Source of the DNA: Anaerococcus degeneri
GTDB lineage: Bacteria > Bacillota > Clostridia > Tissierellales > Peptoniphilaceae
DNA: 64,000 nucleotides
Assembly (NCBI RefSeq): GCF_017874475.1
Contig: NZ_JAGGLO010000002.1
Location: forward strand, 1 to 64,000
Direction of reading: 5' to 3'
The notes beneath the pieces were generated by a model. That model made no database searches, was not told where the DNA came from, and saw only the letters and a program-made list of their open reading frames with translations. Shown here one piece after another: positions 51,763-59,654 of the stretch. Made by a program: the position numbers and the translations under genes. The number at the start of each line of letters is the position of its first letter. The stretch's first letter is position 1.

Positions 51763-51784
51763 CTAGTTTCGTCTAAAAACTAGC
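51763..51784 (-). terminator. Hairpin overlapping the arcB stop codon
   Basis: CTAGTTT and AAACTAG enclose a 7-base loop. The stem includes the arcB TAG stop and is followed by ACTATAAAAAA. Weak termination would lower expression of the downstream genes relative to arcB. Confidence 0.5.
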
Positions 51785-52772
51785 AAAGTGTTGCATACAT
51801 AACTGCTTTGATTGTATGCATTCTGTTTTCTGCTTCTTCAAATACTAATGATTGTGCGCTTTCAAATACTTCGTCTGTTACTTCTATTGATTCCATACCA
51901 TATTTTTCAAATATTTCTTGTCCAACTTTTGTTTCTTTATCGTGGAATGATGGTAGGCAGTGTAGGAAGATAGCTTCTTTGTCTGCGTTAGCCATAACTT
52001 CTTTTGTTACTTGATATGGTTTAAGGATCTTAATTCTCTTTTCCCATTCTTCTTTTGGTTCACCCATAGATACCCAAACGTCTGTGTAGATTACGTTAGC
52101 ATCTTTGCTTGCTGCGTCTACATCTTCTGTAAGTGTAACTGTTGAGAAGTTTTCTGCTGCGATTTTTTCGCATTCTTTAACTAGCCATTCTTCTGGGAAT
52201 AATTCTTTTGGAGCACATGCTACAAAGTCAACACCAAGTTTAGCACAAACTAACATTAGAGAGTTTGCCATGTTGTTTCTAGCATCACCAAAGTATACAA
52301 ATTTTAGACCTTTTAGACGTCCAAAATGTTCTTCGATTGTTAGCATATCAGCTAGCATTTGTGTTGGGTGCCATTGGTCTGTTAGACCATTCCATACTGG
52401 AACACCAGAGTATTTAGCAAGCTCTTCAACGTGTTCTTGTTTGAATCCTCTAAATTCGATACCATCATACATTCTACCAAGAACTCTAGCAGTATCAGCT
52501 ACAGATTCTTTGTGGCCGATTTGAGATCCTGTTGGATCAAGATATGTTACGCCCATACCTAGGTCATAACCAGCTACTTCAAATGAACATCTTGTTCTTG
52601 TAGATGTTTTTTCGAATATGATAGCAATGTTTTTGCCTTCAAGATATCTGTGTGGGATACCAGCTCTCTTCATGTCCTTGAAGTTTTTAGATAAATCTAA
52701 TAAGTATCTGATGTCCTCTGTTGAAAAATCCATTAATTTTAAGAATGATTTTCCTCTAAAATTCTTTGCCAT
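51780..52772 (-). CDS. arcB: Ornithine carbamoyltransferase, catabolic type
   Basis: A 330-residue transcarbamoylase. The carbamoyl-phosphate loop is [12 protein letters not shown] (about 55-66), followed by [31 protein letters not shown] motifs, the ornithine-site HPTQMLAD, and HCLPSFHD near the end. The sequence resembles catabolic ArcB more than anabolic ArgF, and it shares an operon with carbamate kinase, so it probably runs citrulline to ornithine plus carbamoyl phosphate. The ATG at 52772 has GGAGAG. The open frame upstream of it lies in the regulatory region and is not coding. No arcA is present in the window. Confidence 0.94.
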   Translation of the reverse strand: MAKNFRGKSFLKLMDFSTEDIRYLLDLSKNFKDMKRAGIPHRYLEGKNIAIIFEKTSTRTRCSFEVAGYDLGMGVTYLDPTGSQIGHKESVADTARVLGRMYDGIEFRGFKQEHVEELAKYSGVPVWNGLTDQWHPTQMLADMLTIEEHFGRLKGLKFVYFGDARNNMANSLMLVCAKLGVDFVACAPKELFPEEWLVKECEKIAAENFSTVTLTEDVDAASKDANVIYTDVWVSMGEPKEEWEKRIKILKPYQVTKEVMANADKEAIFLHCLPSFHDKETKVGQEIFEKYGMESIEVTDEVFESAQSLVFEEAENRMHTIKAVMYATLC

Positions 52773-52860
52773 AATAATCTCTCCTTTATTATTATTTGTT
52801 ACCAATAGATTTTTAGTAACGATTTCACACTTATATAATATCACAATTTTAAAATCGGGT

Positions 52861-52888
52861 TCGGACAAAAATGTCGAATTTTTTTGTC
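52861..52888. promoter_or_regulatory. Candidate operator between arcB and its AraC regulator
   Basis: TCGGACAAAAA (52861-52871), followed by TGTCGAA and TTTTTTTGTC. The 11-mer is identical to that at 26284-26294 in the ocd/regulator region. The arcB -10 (TATTAT, 52835-52840) has no recognisable -35 box, fitting activation from this site. Confidence 0.5.
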
Positions 52889-53043
52889 AGAAATTTAAAA
52901 ATCCTCAAAAAGACCACTTTGATTGAAATTTTTTGGCAATTTAAGAAAAAGCAAACGTTTTTTTAAAAATATTATAAAAAAACCGCAAAAAATCTTGAAA
53001 ATAAAAAAAGAAAAAATACCATAATATAAGGAGGCTTTCTTTT

Positions 53044-54291
53044 ATGGGCAAAAAATATATAACCTTGCAGGATTCGTTTTCCTCATCTATGACCGAGTCA
53101 AACCTCATCAGTTTTGACATACAGTCAGACAACGGAAAAACCCTGCCCCTTATGCACAAGCACAGCAGATTTTTGTATATCCTAGAAGGAGAAGGCAAGA
53201 TTAAAATCCAAGATAAGGTCTATAAGATGGCGCCTGGCGCCGTTATCTCTATCCTTCCTTGGCAAACTTCAGAAATAATCGAAGTAGAAAAAAATATTTC
53301 CTACTACCTTTTAGTTTATAACTTTAATTTAATAAATATTTACACTAAAAGCCAGCTAAATCTAAATAAAGAAGAGGTTGACTTTATTAAGTGTCTCTAT
53401 TCGAGCGAATCAGCTCTTTATGATCTCGAAGCCTGCGATAAAATCGAGGAAATCTTTGAAGATATAAGAAAAGAAGTGGGGGTCCATTCCCTAAACCTAA
53501 TCATCCACATCAAGAAAAAATTCTCAACAATTTACCTTATGTGCAAGATAAGTGAGCTTTTGATAATCTACATGAGATATATAAACGACGATGACACCTT
53601 TGGAGAATCTGTCGCCGCAAGGCCTGAAAACATCTTTATGTATATGTTTTTAAACTCATCCAAGGACATAAGTCTTGAAGTCTTGTCTAAAATTTTTCTT
53701 ATGTCAGAATCGGCCATTAGCCAATATATAAAGGATGTGACAGGGCTTGGTTTTCTTGATATCCTCCATGAAATCAGGATTTATAAGGCAAAATTTCTTT
53801 TAAGCCACACAGATATGACCCTAAAGGAGATTGCAAAGGCAGTTCATTATTCAGATCCTGCCCAACTTTCCAAGGTTTTTCAGTCTAAACAAGCCATTTC
53901 TACCAAAGATTTTAGGCGACTTAACCAAATAATTGAAGGCAAGGAATCTTTCACTTTTAAGCCTGAAGATTTAAAACTCATTGACTTTGTCAATGAAAAC
54001 TATGCAGAAGACATTGATATAATGGAAGTTTCCAAAAAATTTGACATCACTCCGAGAAATATAAACAAGATTTTTGTCTATTTTATGGAACAAAACTTCT
54101 ATTCCTACCTCCACCAAGTAAGAGTCCATGCGGCTTGTGACCTCTTAGTAAACACTGACGAGCCAATCACAGATATAGCCATAGGTGTTGGTTACAATTC
54201 ACCAAAGACACTTTTGAGAAACTTTTTAAAACACGTAGGCATGACTCCATCAGAATTTAGGTCGGGTCATTTAGCAGACTTGCCAAAATAA
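53044..54291 (+). CDS. AraC-type regulator with cupin and two tandem HTH domains (arc-linked)
   Basis: A 415-residue paralogue of the regulator at 24956. The N-terminal cupin (HKHSRFLYILEGEGKIKIQD, about 39-58) is followed by a helical linker. The first HTH unit spans about 195-295 (LSKIFLMSESAISQYIKD and KEIAKAVHYSDPAQLSKVF) and the second about 305-405 (VSKKFDITPRNINKIF and TDIAIGVGYNSPKTLLRNF). AAGGAGG lies before the ATG. It is divergent from arcB, so control of the arginine/citrulline operon is the likely role. The inducer is unknown. Confidence 0.9.
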   Translation: MGKKYITLQDSFSSSMTESNLISFDIQSDNGKTLPLMHKHSRFLYILEGEGKIKIQDKVYKMAPGAVISILPWQTSEIIEVEKNISYYLLVYNFNLINIYTKSQLNLNKEEVDFIKCLYSSESALYDLEACDKIEEIFEDIRKEVGVHSLNLIIHIKKKFSTIYLMCKISELLIIYMRYINDDDTFGESVAARPENIFMYMFLNSSKDISLEVLSKIFLMSESAISQYIKDVTGLGFLDILHEIRIYKAKFLLSHTDMTLKEIAKAVHYSDPAQLSKVFQSKQAISTKDFRRLNQIIEGKESFTFKPEDLKLIDFVNENYAEDIDIMEVSKKFDITPRNINKIFVYFMEQNFYSYLHQVRVHAACDLLVNTDEPITDIAIGVGYNSPKTLLRNFLKHVGMTPSEFRSGHLADLPK

Positions 54292-54308
54292 ATATTTTTA
54301 ATATGTGA

Positions 54309-54499
54309 TAAGTGGAAGATGGCTCCCATTCAGGCTATAGACAAAGTCATTTTCTGATGTTATTCAGACGAACGAAGTGAGGAAGAATCCTGTAATTTAT
54401 GGGATTCCTCATCGAATCCTGATGGATTCTCTGTCGGAATGACGTATGTTTATATACTTTGTCGACATTCTGAGTGGGAGATGGCTCCCACTTTTTATT
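54309..54499. repeat. MITE-like element with imperfect terminal inverted repeats
   Basis: Ends read GTGGAAGATGGCTCCCATTC on the left and, as reverse complement of the right end, GTGGGAGCCATCTCCCACTC. The similarity continues inward through GACAAAGT and a CATTC-GAC block over about 60 bp. The centre holds GACGAACGAAGTGAGGA, a type of intergenic repeat core seen in many genomes. The right end (AGTGGGAG-ATGG-CTCCCACT, then TTTTTATT, 54474-54499) may serve as terminator for the AraC gene. There is no coding frame. Confidence 0.65.
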
Positions 54500-54529
54500 T
54501 GTTTGGGCAAGGAGAAAAGGACTAAACTA

Positions 54530-54806
54530 TGTACGAAGTCCAAGTCCCCCCACCCAGAGAAGAAAGGAATAAAACCACTTTGAGGATTGAGAGAAGAAAG
54601 GAAATATACTTTAAAATCCTCAGTGCCCCTAATTTTTGAAGATGGGCTTCTACAGAAAGGTGGTTTTATCTTTATATGGTTTCTTTCTTTTTCTTAACTT
54701 AAGGGGTAATACGAATTTTTATTAATTTTCGTAGCCTTTCTAATAAAAAGATAGAAACCACTGCCCAGCAATTTGCAAGGCATACTATGGGTTTATAGGC
54801 TTTTTT
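54530..54806 (+). ncRNA. Candidate structured noncoding RNA
   Basis: A gene-free stretch with nested pairings. ATAAAACCACTTT (54569-54581) pairs with 54656-54669 and encloses TGAGGATT/AATCCTCA and GCCC/GGGC, a three-way junction. Next TGGTTTCT-TTTTT (54677-54692) pairs with AAAAAG-AGAAACCA (54745-54760), enclosing TACGAA/TTCGTA. A weak hairpin before TTTTTT (54801-54806) could end a plus-strand RNA. TTGTTT and TAAACT (54499-54528, spacing 18) is a poor promoter. It matches no RNA class I know. Confidence 0.4.
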
Positions 54807-54865
54807 GAATAAATGGAGACTTTGTTTTCAAATATTTCTCAAAGCCTAGTTAATTTATGTTTTGC

Positions 54866-54903
54866 CCTGATTTTATAAAATTATTTAACTTTATAAAATC
54901 AGG
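54866..54903. repeat. Perfect 14-bp inverted repeat
   Basis: CCTGATTTTATAAA and TTTATAAAATCAGG flank a 10-base loop. There is no T run beyond it on either strand. Confidence 0.7.
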
Positions 54904-54910
54904 CTTTAAC

Positions 54911-54954
54911 CAATAAAAAAAGTATAGAAATATCCCTGGGGGATTTTTCTATAC
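54911..54954 (-). terminator. Terminator of the DUF3842 gene
   Basis: Minus-strand GTATAGAAA and TTTCTATAC with inner ATCCCCC/GGGGAT, followed by T7ATT. It lies about 90 bases past the stop. A smaller GACGGC-AAA-GCCGT hairpin (about 54997-55013) lies between. Confidence 0.8.
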
Positions 54955-55045
54955 CTTCATAGTATAAATGTAAATTAAACTTTCATCTTCTGATCATAAC
55001 GGCTTTGCCGTCAGGCACCACTTTCTTGTGGGCCACAGATAAAAG

Positions 55046-55450
55046 CTATATATTTTTTTCGAGCTCTTCTAGAGCCAGACTTATTAATTTCTTCATAGAA
55101 TAATCGCTCACACCTACAATTACATTGTCATCGTGTAGGAAGGGGATCAAAATTCTTTTTGCCCTTGATGTAGAAACGGCTTCTGCCATTTTGCTGGTAA
55201 TTTCACCACACATAGAATTTGTAAGTAGGATTCCAATTGGGCCTATGATTATATCTGCCAGTTGGGCATTGTAAATCAAAGCATTTTCGCCTGTTGCTGC
55301 GCGAGTGGCACCTGCCTTTAACATGGCGCTTGTGGCGTGGGAATTTGTCCCAACACAGGTAATGTCTAAATCTTTATGGTTTTCTCTAATGGAGCTTACA
55401 AGCTGTTTGCCAAGCCCTCCGCCCTGGGCGTCAATAACTAATACTTTCAT
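55046..55450 (-). CDS. DUF3842 family protein
   Basis: A 134-residue small Rossmann-like protein of the DUF3842 family: KVLVIDAQGGGLGKQLV at the N-terminus, GTNSHATSAMLKAGATRAATGENA (about 35-58), and ADIIIGPIGILLTNSMCGEIT. The glycine-rich start suggests nucleotide binding. Function is unknown. It is typical of anaerobic Firmicutes. GAGGTT precedes the ATG. It is monocistronic. Confidence 0.88.
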   Translation of the reverse strand: MKVLVIDAQGGGLGKQLVSSIRENHKDLDITCVGTNSHATSAMLKAGATRAATGENALIYNAQLADIIIGPIGILLTNSMCGEITSKMAEAVSTSRAKRILIPFLHDDNVIVGVSDYSMKKLISLALEELEKNI

Positions 55451-55795
55451 ATAACCTCTATTCTATTAATTTTATTATAGCATAAAATTGTTATTTTTTA
55501 AACTTTTAAAGAAGAAATAAATATAAGGCAAAATTTTTAACAAGTTTTGTCCTTTTTGTAATTTTTTCAATAAGAAAAGGGCCCCGTAGGCCCCTTCCCA
55601 ATAGAAAAGAATAAGTTAGTCCTAGTTTTCATAAGGGAAAACTATAAGGAATTAATAATGAAAAACCTAGCTATTTGATAGCTGTTTATATTATAACATA
55701 AATTTCAACTTATGCAAACTTTTTCAGACCTTTTTATTAATCAGTGTTTTTCAACATTTGCGTGTTTTCCTGTCGTTTTCCCTTTCTTTTTCAAC
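55451..55795. other. Intergenic stretch with terminator hairpins after ktrA
   Basis: No gene seen. AGCTAT-TTG-ATAGCT (55669-55683) with a minus-strand GGTTTTT is probably the ktrA terminator. TAGTTTTC/GAAAACTA (55623-55644) and a GC-rich AAGGGGCC/GGGCCCTT hairpin with TTTTCTTATT (55568-55599) follow. The rest is AT-rich. Confidence 0.6.
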
Positions 55796-56452
55796 TTATT
55801 TTTCGCTAGAAACTTTTTCTACATCTTCTTTTTTGCCCAGCAAAACAATCAGGTCATTTTTTTCTATTTTTATGTGTGGACCTGGATTTATAATTGTGCC
55901 CCCATTTCTTTCAAAAGCGACAACATTTAGGTTGTATTTATTTCTGAAATCCAAATCCATAAGATCCTTGCCTATCCAAGCCTGGTGGACTCTAACTTCT
56001 GCGAGTGAAAATTCATTAGAAAATTCTATAAATTCTAGGAGGTTTGATCCAGAAATTACCCTAGCTAGTCTCTCACCACTGTCGAGTTCTGGGAAAATTA
56101 TCTTGTCGGCTCCGATTTTTTCTAAAATCCTCTCGTGGGTGGCTGTTGTAGCCTTGGCAATTACTGTAGTTATCCCTGCATCCTTGCATAGCAAGGTAGC
56201 CTCGATAGATGCTTCGATGTTTGATCCTGTTGCAATTACTGCTATGTCGAAGTTTTTGATGCCCAAATCCTTCATAGCTTCTTCGTCAGTCATATCAGCC
56301 TGGGCGGCATAGGTCACTTGGTCGGCCATCCTTTGGACTTTGGTATAGTCCCTATCAACGGCCATGACTTCCACGCCTTTTTCAAATAATTTTTTAGCAA
56401 GGGCTGAGCCAAACCTGCCCAAACCCAATACTAGTACGTTTTTTTCTTTCAT
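55796..56452 (-). CDS. ktrA: Potassium uptake regulatory subunit KtrA/TrkA
   Basis: A 218-residue RCK protein. The nucleotide-binding Rossmann core reads VLVLGLGRFGSALAKKL (about 6-22) with a conserved acidic residue in MAVDRD, followed by the RCK_C domain (about 140-218). It gates the membrane subunit encoded by the next gene upstream in response to ATP/ADP or cyclic di-AMP, as known for Ktr systems. It follows ktrB by 9 bases. Confidence 0.93.
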   Translation of the reverse strand: MKEKNVLVLGLGRFGSALAKKLFEKGVEVMAVDRDYTKVQRMADQVTYAAQADMTDEEAMKDLGIKNFDIAVIATGSNIEASIEATLLCKDAGITTVIAKATTATHERILEKIGADKIIFPELDSGERLARVISGSNLLEFIEFSNEFSLAEVRVHQAWIGKDLMDLDFRNKYNLNVVAFERNGGTIINPGPHIKIEKNDLIVLLGKKEDVEKVSSEK

Positions 56453-56461
56453 ATTTTCTCC

Positions 56462-57808
56462 TTAACCTATACTTATAAAACTCTCTGGATACCTAATTAG
56501 GCTCTTTTTAGCCTTCATGCCAAAGGCAAAGGCCATGGTCATTGGACCTATACGACCCAAATACATGCACAAGGTAATTAAATTCTTGCCTGCATCTGTA
56601 AGTTGGGGTGTGATTCCCTTACTTGCCCCTACCGTTGCGAGGGCGGAAACTGTTTCATACAAAATATCTACAAGGGGTGCACTTTCTGTAATGGTGAGCA
56701 TAAAGCTTACAGAAATGACGATGACTATGGAAACCAAGAAGATTGCCAAGGCCTTTCTGACAGTTTCTGTACTTATATGTCTACCAAAAACAACTGGTTC
56801 GCTCTCGCCCCTTACAACTGCGTGGGTTGATAAAAATAGGACGCCGAGGGTTGTTGTCTTAATACCACCTGCGGTAGATCCTGGAGAACCTCCCACAAAC
56901 ATGAGCCCCATAAGCATAAGAGCAGTAGAATCCTTGATTTTTGATAAGTCTACAGAATAAAAACCTGCAGTCCTTGCTACAACTGATTGGAAGAAGGATT
57001 CAAGTATTGACCCCTTTAGGCTTTCATATTGGAGGACCCCGTCTTCGTTTTCCAAAAATAGGAACATTAAAGTTCCAAAAATTAGGAGGATGGCTGTTAC
57101 CATGAGAACCAATTTGGAGTAGGTTGATAATTTCTTAAAAGACCTCCTCCTAAAAAGTTCACTTGTCACCACAAAACCCAAACCACCGACAATTACAAGG
57201 GCACAAAGGGTGAGGTTGATTAACAAATCTTCCCTAAAAGGATAAATAGAATCTCCCAAAATATCAAAACCAGCATTACAAAATGCGGAAATCGAGTGAA
57301 ATACCGCATACCAAACGCCTTTGCCAGCCCCATACAAGGGCACAAATTTTATAGAAAGGAGGATGGCTCCTAGGATTTCTGTCGCAAAAGTGAAAGCCAA
57401 AACATATTTAAAAAGGACAATCATGCCCTCAAGACTTTCGACATTTAGCTGTTCCTTTAGGATTTGCCTAGACTTCATTCCGATTTTCTTGCCTAGAATC
57501 AAAGGAATAATTGAAGCCAAACTCATGACCCCAAGTCCTCCGATTTGGATTAGGATAATGATTATAATGTGGCCGTAGGTGTTCCAATGTTCGAGTGTAT
57601 TAACGGGAGTGAGGCCCGTTACACAAGAAGCACTTGCTGCCACAAATAAAGAGTCGACCAAGGGTGTCGCCTGGCCAGATTTGGTAAAAAATGGGAGGGA
57701 TAAAAGTAGGCCGCCCACAGTAATAAGGATAGCAAAACCCAAACTCAAGACCATTGGCGGGTTAAGGCTAATCTTATCGTATAATTTATTGATAAAGTTT
57801 TTGTTCAT
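56462..57808 (-). CDS. ktrB: Potassium channel-like membrane subunit KtrB/TrkH
   Basis: A 448-residue TrkH/KtrB-type K+ translocating subunit with repeated membrane-pore-membrane units. Selectivity-loop glycines are in ASCVTGLTPVN (about 70), FCNAGFDILG (about 195), VARTAGFYSVD (about 290) and TVGASKGITP. The ATG at 57808 has AGGAG; the open frame 21 codons upstream is not needed. It is divergent from the DUF2207 gene and forms an operon with ktrA. Confidence 0.93.
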   Translation of the reverse strand: MNKNFINKLYDKISLNPPMVLSLGFAILITVGGLLLSLPFFTKSGQATPLVDSLFVAASASCVTGLTPVNTLEHWNTYGHIIIIILIQIGGLGVMSLASIIPLILGKKIGMKSRQILKEQLNVESLEGMIVLFKYVLAFTFATEILGAILLSIKFVPLYGAGKGVWYAVFHSISAFCNAGFDILGDSIYPFREDLLINLTLCALVIVGGLGFVVTSELFRRRSFKKLSTYSKLVLMVTAILLIFGTLMFLFLENEDGVLQYESLKGSILESFFQSVVARTAGFYSVDLSKIKDSTALMLMGLMFVGGSPGSTAGGIKTTTLGVLFLSTHAVVRGESEPVVFGRHISTETVRKALAIFLVSIVIVISVSFMLTITESAPLVDILYETVSALATVGASKGITPQLTDAGKNLITLCMYLGRIGPMTMAFAFGMKAKKSLIRYPESFISIG

Positions 57809-57950
57809 AATAGCTCCTATAAGTCTATGATACCTCGAGAGGAATCTTACCACCAATAAGACCCAGGTCAAAGCCTATTTGCAAAGTTATTTTTATACAA
57901 TTAATTATGTTACCTGGTTTTTTCTTGTATAATATTTTAAAGGAGGATTT

Positions 57951-59654
57951 ATGAAAAAAATATTTATAACACTCGCTATTATTTTTGGGATTTTTATCCC
58001 ACAAAAGGCCCATGCTGACGAATTTAGAGAAATTTCCATTGAGGCAAATATCGATGAAAAGGGTATTGGGTCTATAGAAGAAACATGGAAAATCAACGAA
58101 ACCAACGAAGATTATACAGAAAGATATAAGACCATAAACAACTTAAGAGGACTTAAAATCGAAGACTTTAGCCTAGAGGCCTTTGGCAAAACTTTCGAAA
58201 ATAGGGAACCTTGGGATACAGACCTTGATTTTAACGAAAAGGCCTACAAGTCAGGCGTCATCAAAAGGGACGAAGACGAAGTTGAACTTTGTTGGGGGAT
58301 TTCAAATTACGCTGACAATACCTATAAGCTAAAATATAAAATAAATCCTCTAGCAATCGGATTAAACGATTCAGATATGGTGTTTTTCACCTTTGTTGGA
58401 GATGGTTTTGACCCTGAGCCTGAAAAAGTAAATATCAAAATTAAGGGCTATAAGCCATTTTCTGACATCAAGTTTTGGGCTTTTGGCCTTAAGGGTTTAA
58501 TCCAAGAAGAAAACGGCCAAATCATCCTAGAATCAACTGGCGACGTGTCCTACACAACAGTCATGATTAAATTTCCAAAAGGAACTTTCGCTACATCCTA
58601 CAAGGAAAATAAGAACTTCGCAGACTACGCCAACCAGGCAGTTAAAGGATCTAAATGGGAAGAAAAGGAAGGAATGGCCTACAAAATCCCTATGCCGATG
58701 TGGGCCAAGGTCCTAATTGGCCTAGCCAGTGCCCTTGGTCTAAGTGGAATATTTGGGGGAATTAAGGTAAGCAAATTGTATTTTGATGAAAAAGCCCTTG
58801 CCAACGCCAAAGACCTACCACACCCAAAAGATTTTAAAGATAAATACTACAGGGGCCTCCCTTACGACGGCCATATAGAAGATTTATCCTACCTTATAAA
58901 GCAAATCCCAATCATAGGTGGCGACCTCGGAGCAGCCTACATGAACGTCTTCATTTTAAAATGGGCCATGGAAGGCCATATTGACCTGGGAGATAGTGAG
59001 CCAGGTATTTTTGAATCCCAGGCCATAAAAATCCTTTCAAGGCCAGAAGACATGGGTCCTATAGAAGAAAGTATTTTTGATATGGTCTATAAGGCAAGCT
59101 TAAGGAAAAATGACGGATTGCTCACTGACTCCGATTTTTCCAAATATCTAAAAGCAAATCGAGATAACCTAGATAATATCTACGACGACCTCGAAGATAA
59201 ATCAATAGAAGCCTTAAAAAATGGCGGATATATCGAGGACTACGAATACGAAAAGACCTTCTTAAATTCAAGAAAAACCGGCAAGGAACTAAGGATTACT
59301 GAAAAGGGTCTAGGTCTTTACGAAAATATTTTGGGCTTTAAATCCTATTTAAGAGAATATGCCGATGAGGGAACAAAATCTCCAGAAGAGATGAAAAATT
59401 GGAAGGAATATCTCCTCTACTCCATACTTTTGAATGTGGATAGCAATTTCCAAGAATTTGTAGACGAAAACTATAAACAGGAACCATACTTCATCTACCA
59501 CCCATACTTTTACACAAACGCCGAATCCTACTCAAAATCCATCAACCAATCCTATGCCAATACTACTGGGTTTTCAAATGCAGGATTTGGAGGCCAAACT
59601 TCCGTAGGAGGAGGTGGCGGATCCTTTGGTGGTGGAGGGGGAGGAGGAAGATAG
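57951..59654 (+). CDS. DUF2207 domain membrane protein
   Basis: A 567-residue membrane protein. It has a signal peptide (cleavage near KAHADEF), an extracytoplasmic DUF2207 beta domain (about 25-230), one central helix (about 250-272), and a cytoplasmic part with winged-helix-like segments. The C-terminus is very Gly-rich (SVGGGGGSFGGGGGGGR), typical of the family. Function is unknown. AAAGGAGG precedes the ATG and TATAAT lies at 57928-57933. The downstream stop runs straight into a repeat region. Confidence 0.88.
   Translation: MKKIFITLAIIFGIFIPQKAHADEFREISIEANIDEKGIGSIEETWKINETNEDYTERYKTINNLRGLKIEDFSLEAFGKTFENREPWDTDLDFNEKAYKSGVIKRDEDEVELCWGISNYADNTYKLKYKINPLAIGLNDSDMVFFTFVGDGFDPEPEKVNIKIKGYKPFSDIKFWAFGLKGLIQEENGQIILESTGDVSYTTVMIKFPKGTFATSYKENKNFADYANQAVKGSKWEEKEGMAYKIPMPMWAKVLIGLASALGLSGIFGGIKVSKLYFDEKALANAKDLPHPKDFKDKYYRGLPYDGHIEDLSYLIKQIPIIGGDLGAAYMNVFILKWAMEGHIDLGDSEPGIFESQAIKILSRPEDMGPIEESIFDMVYKASLRKNDGLLTDSDFSKYLKANRDNLDNIYDDLEDKSIEALKNGGYIEDYEYEKTFLNSRKTGKELRITEKGLGLYENILGFKSYLREYADEGTKSPEEMKNWKEYLLYSILLNVDSNFQEFVDENYKQEPYFIYHPYFYTNAESYSKSINQSYANTTGFSNAGFGGQTSVGGGGGSFGGGGGGGR

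Noticed and set aside
52773-52868. N-terminal extension of arcB
   Set aside because: It would cover the regulatory region; the ATG at 52772 has a proper ribosome site and family-typical start.
54995-55045. Possible riboswitch-like sequence with GACGGCAAAGCCG
   Set aside because: It resembles part of a c-di-GMP aptamer only superficially and lies after the DUF3842 stop, so it is more likely a 3' hairpin.
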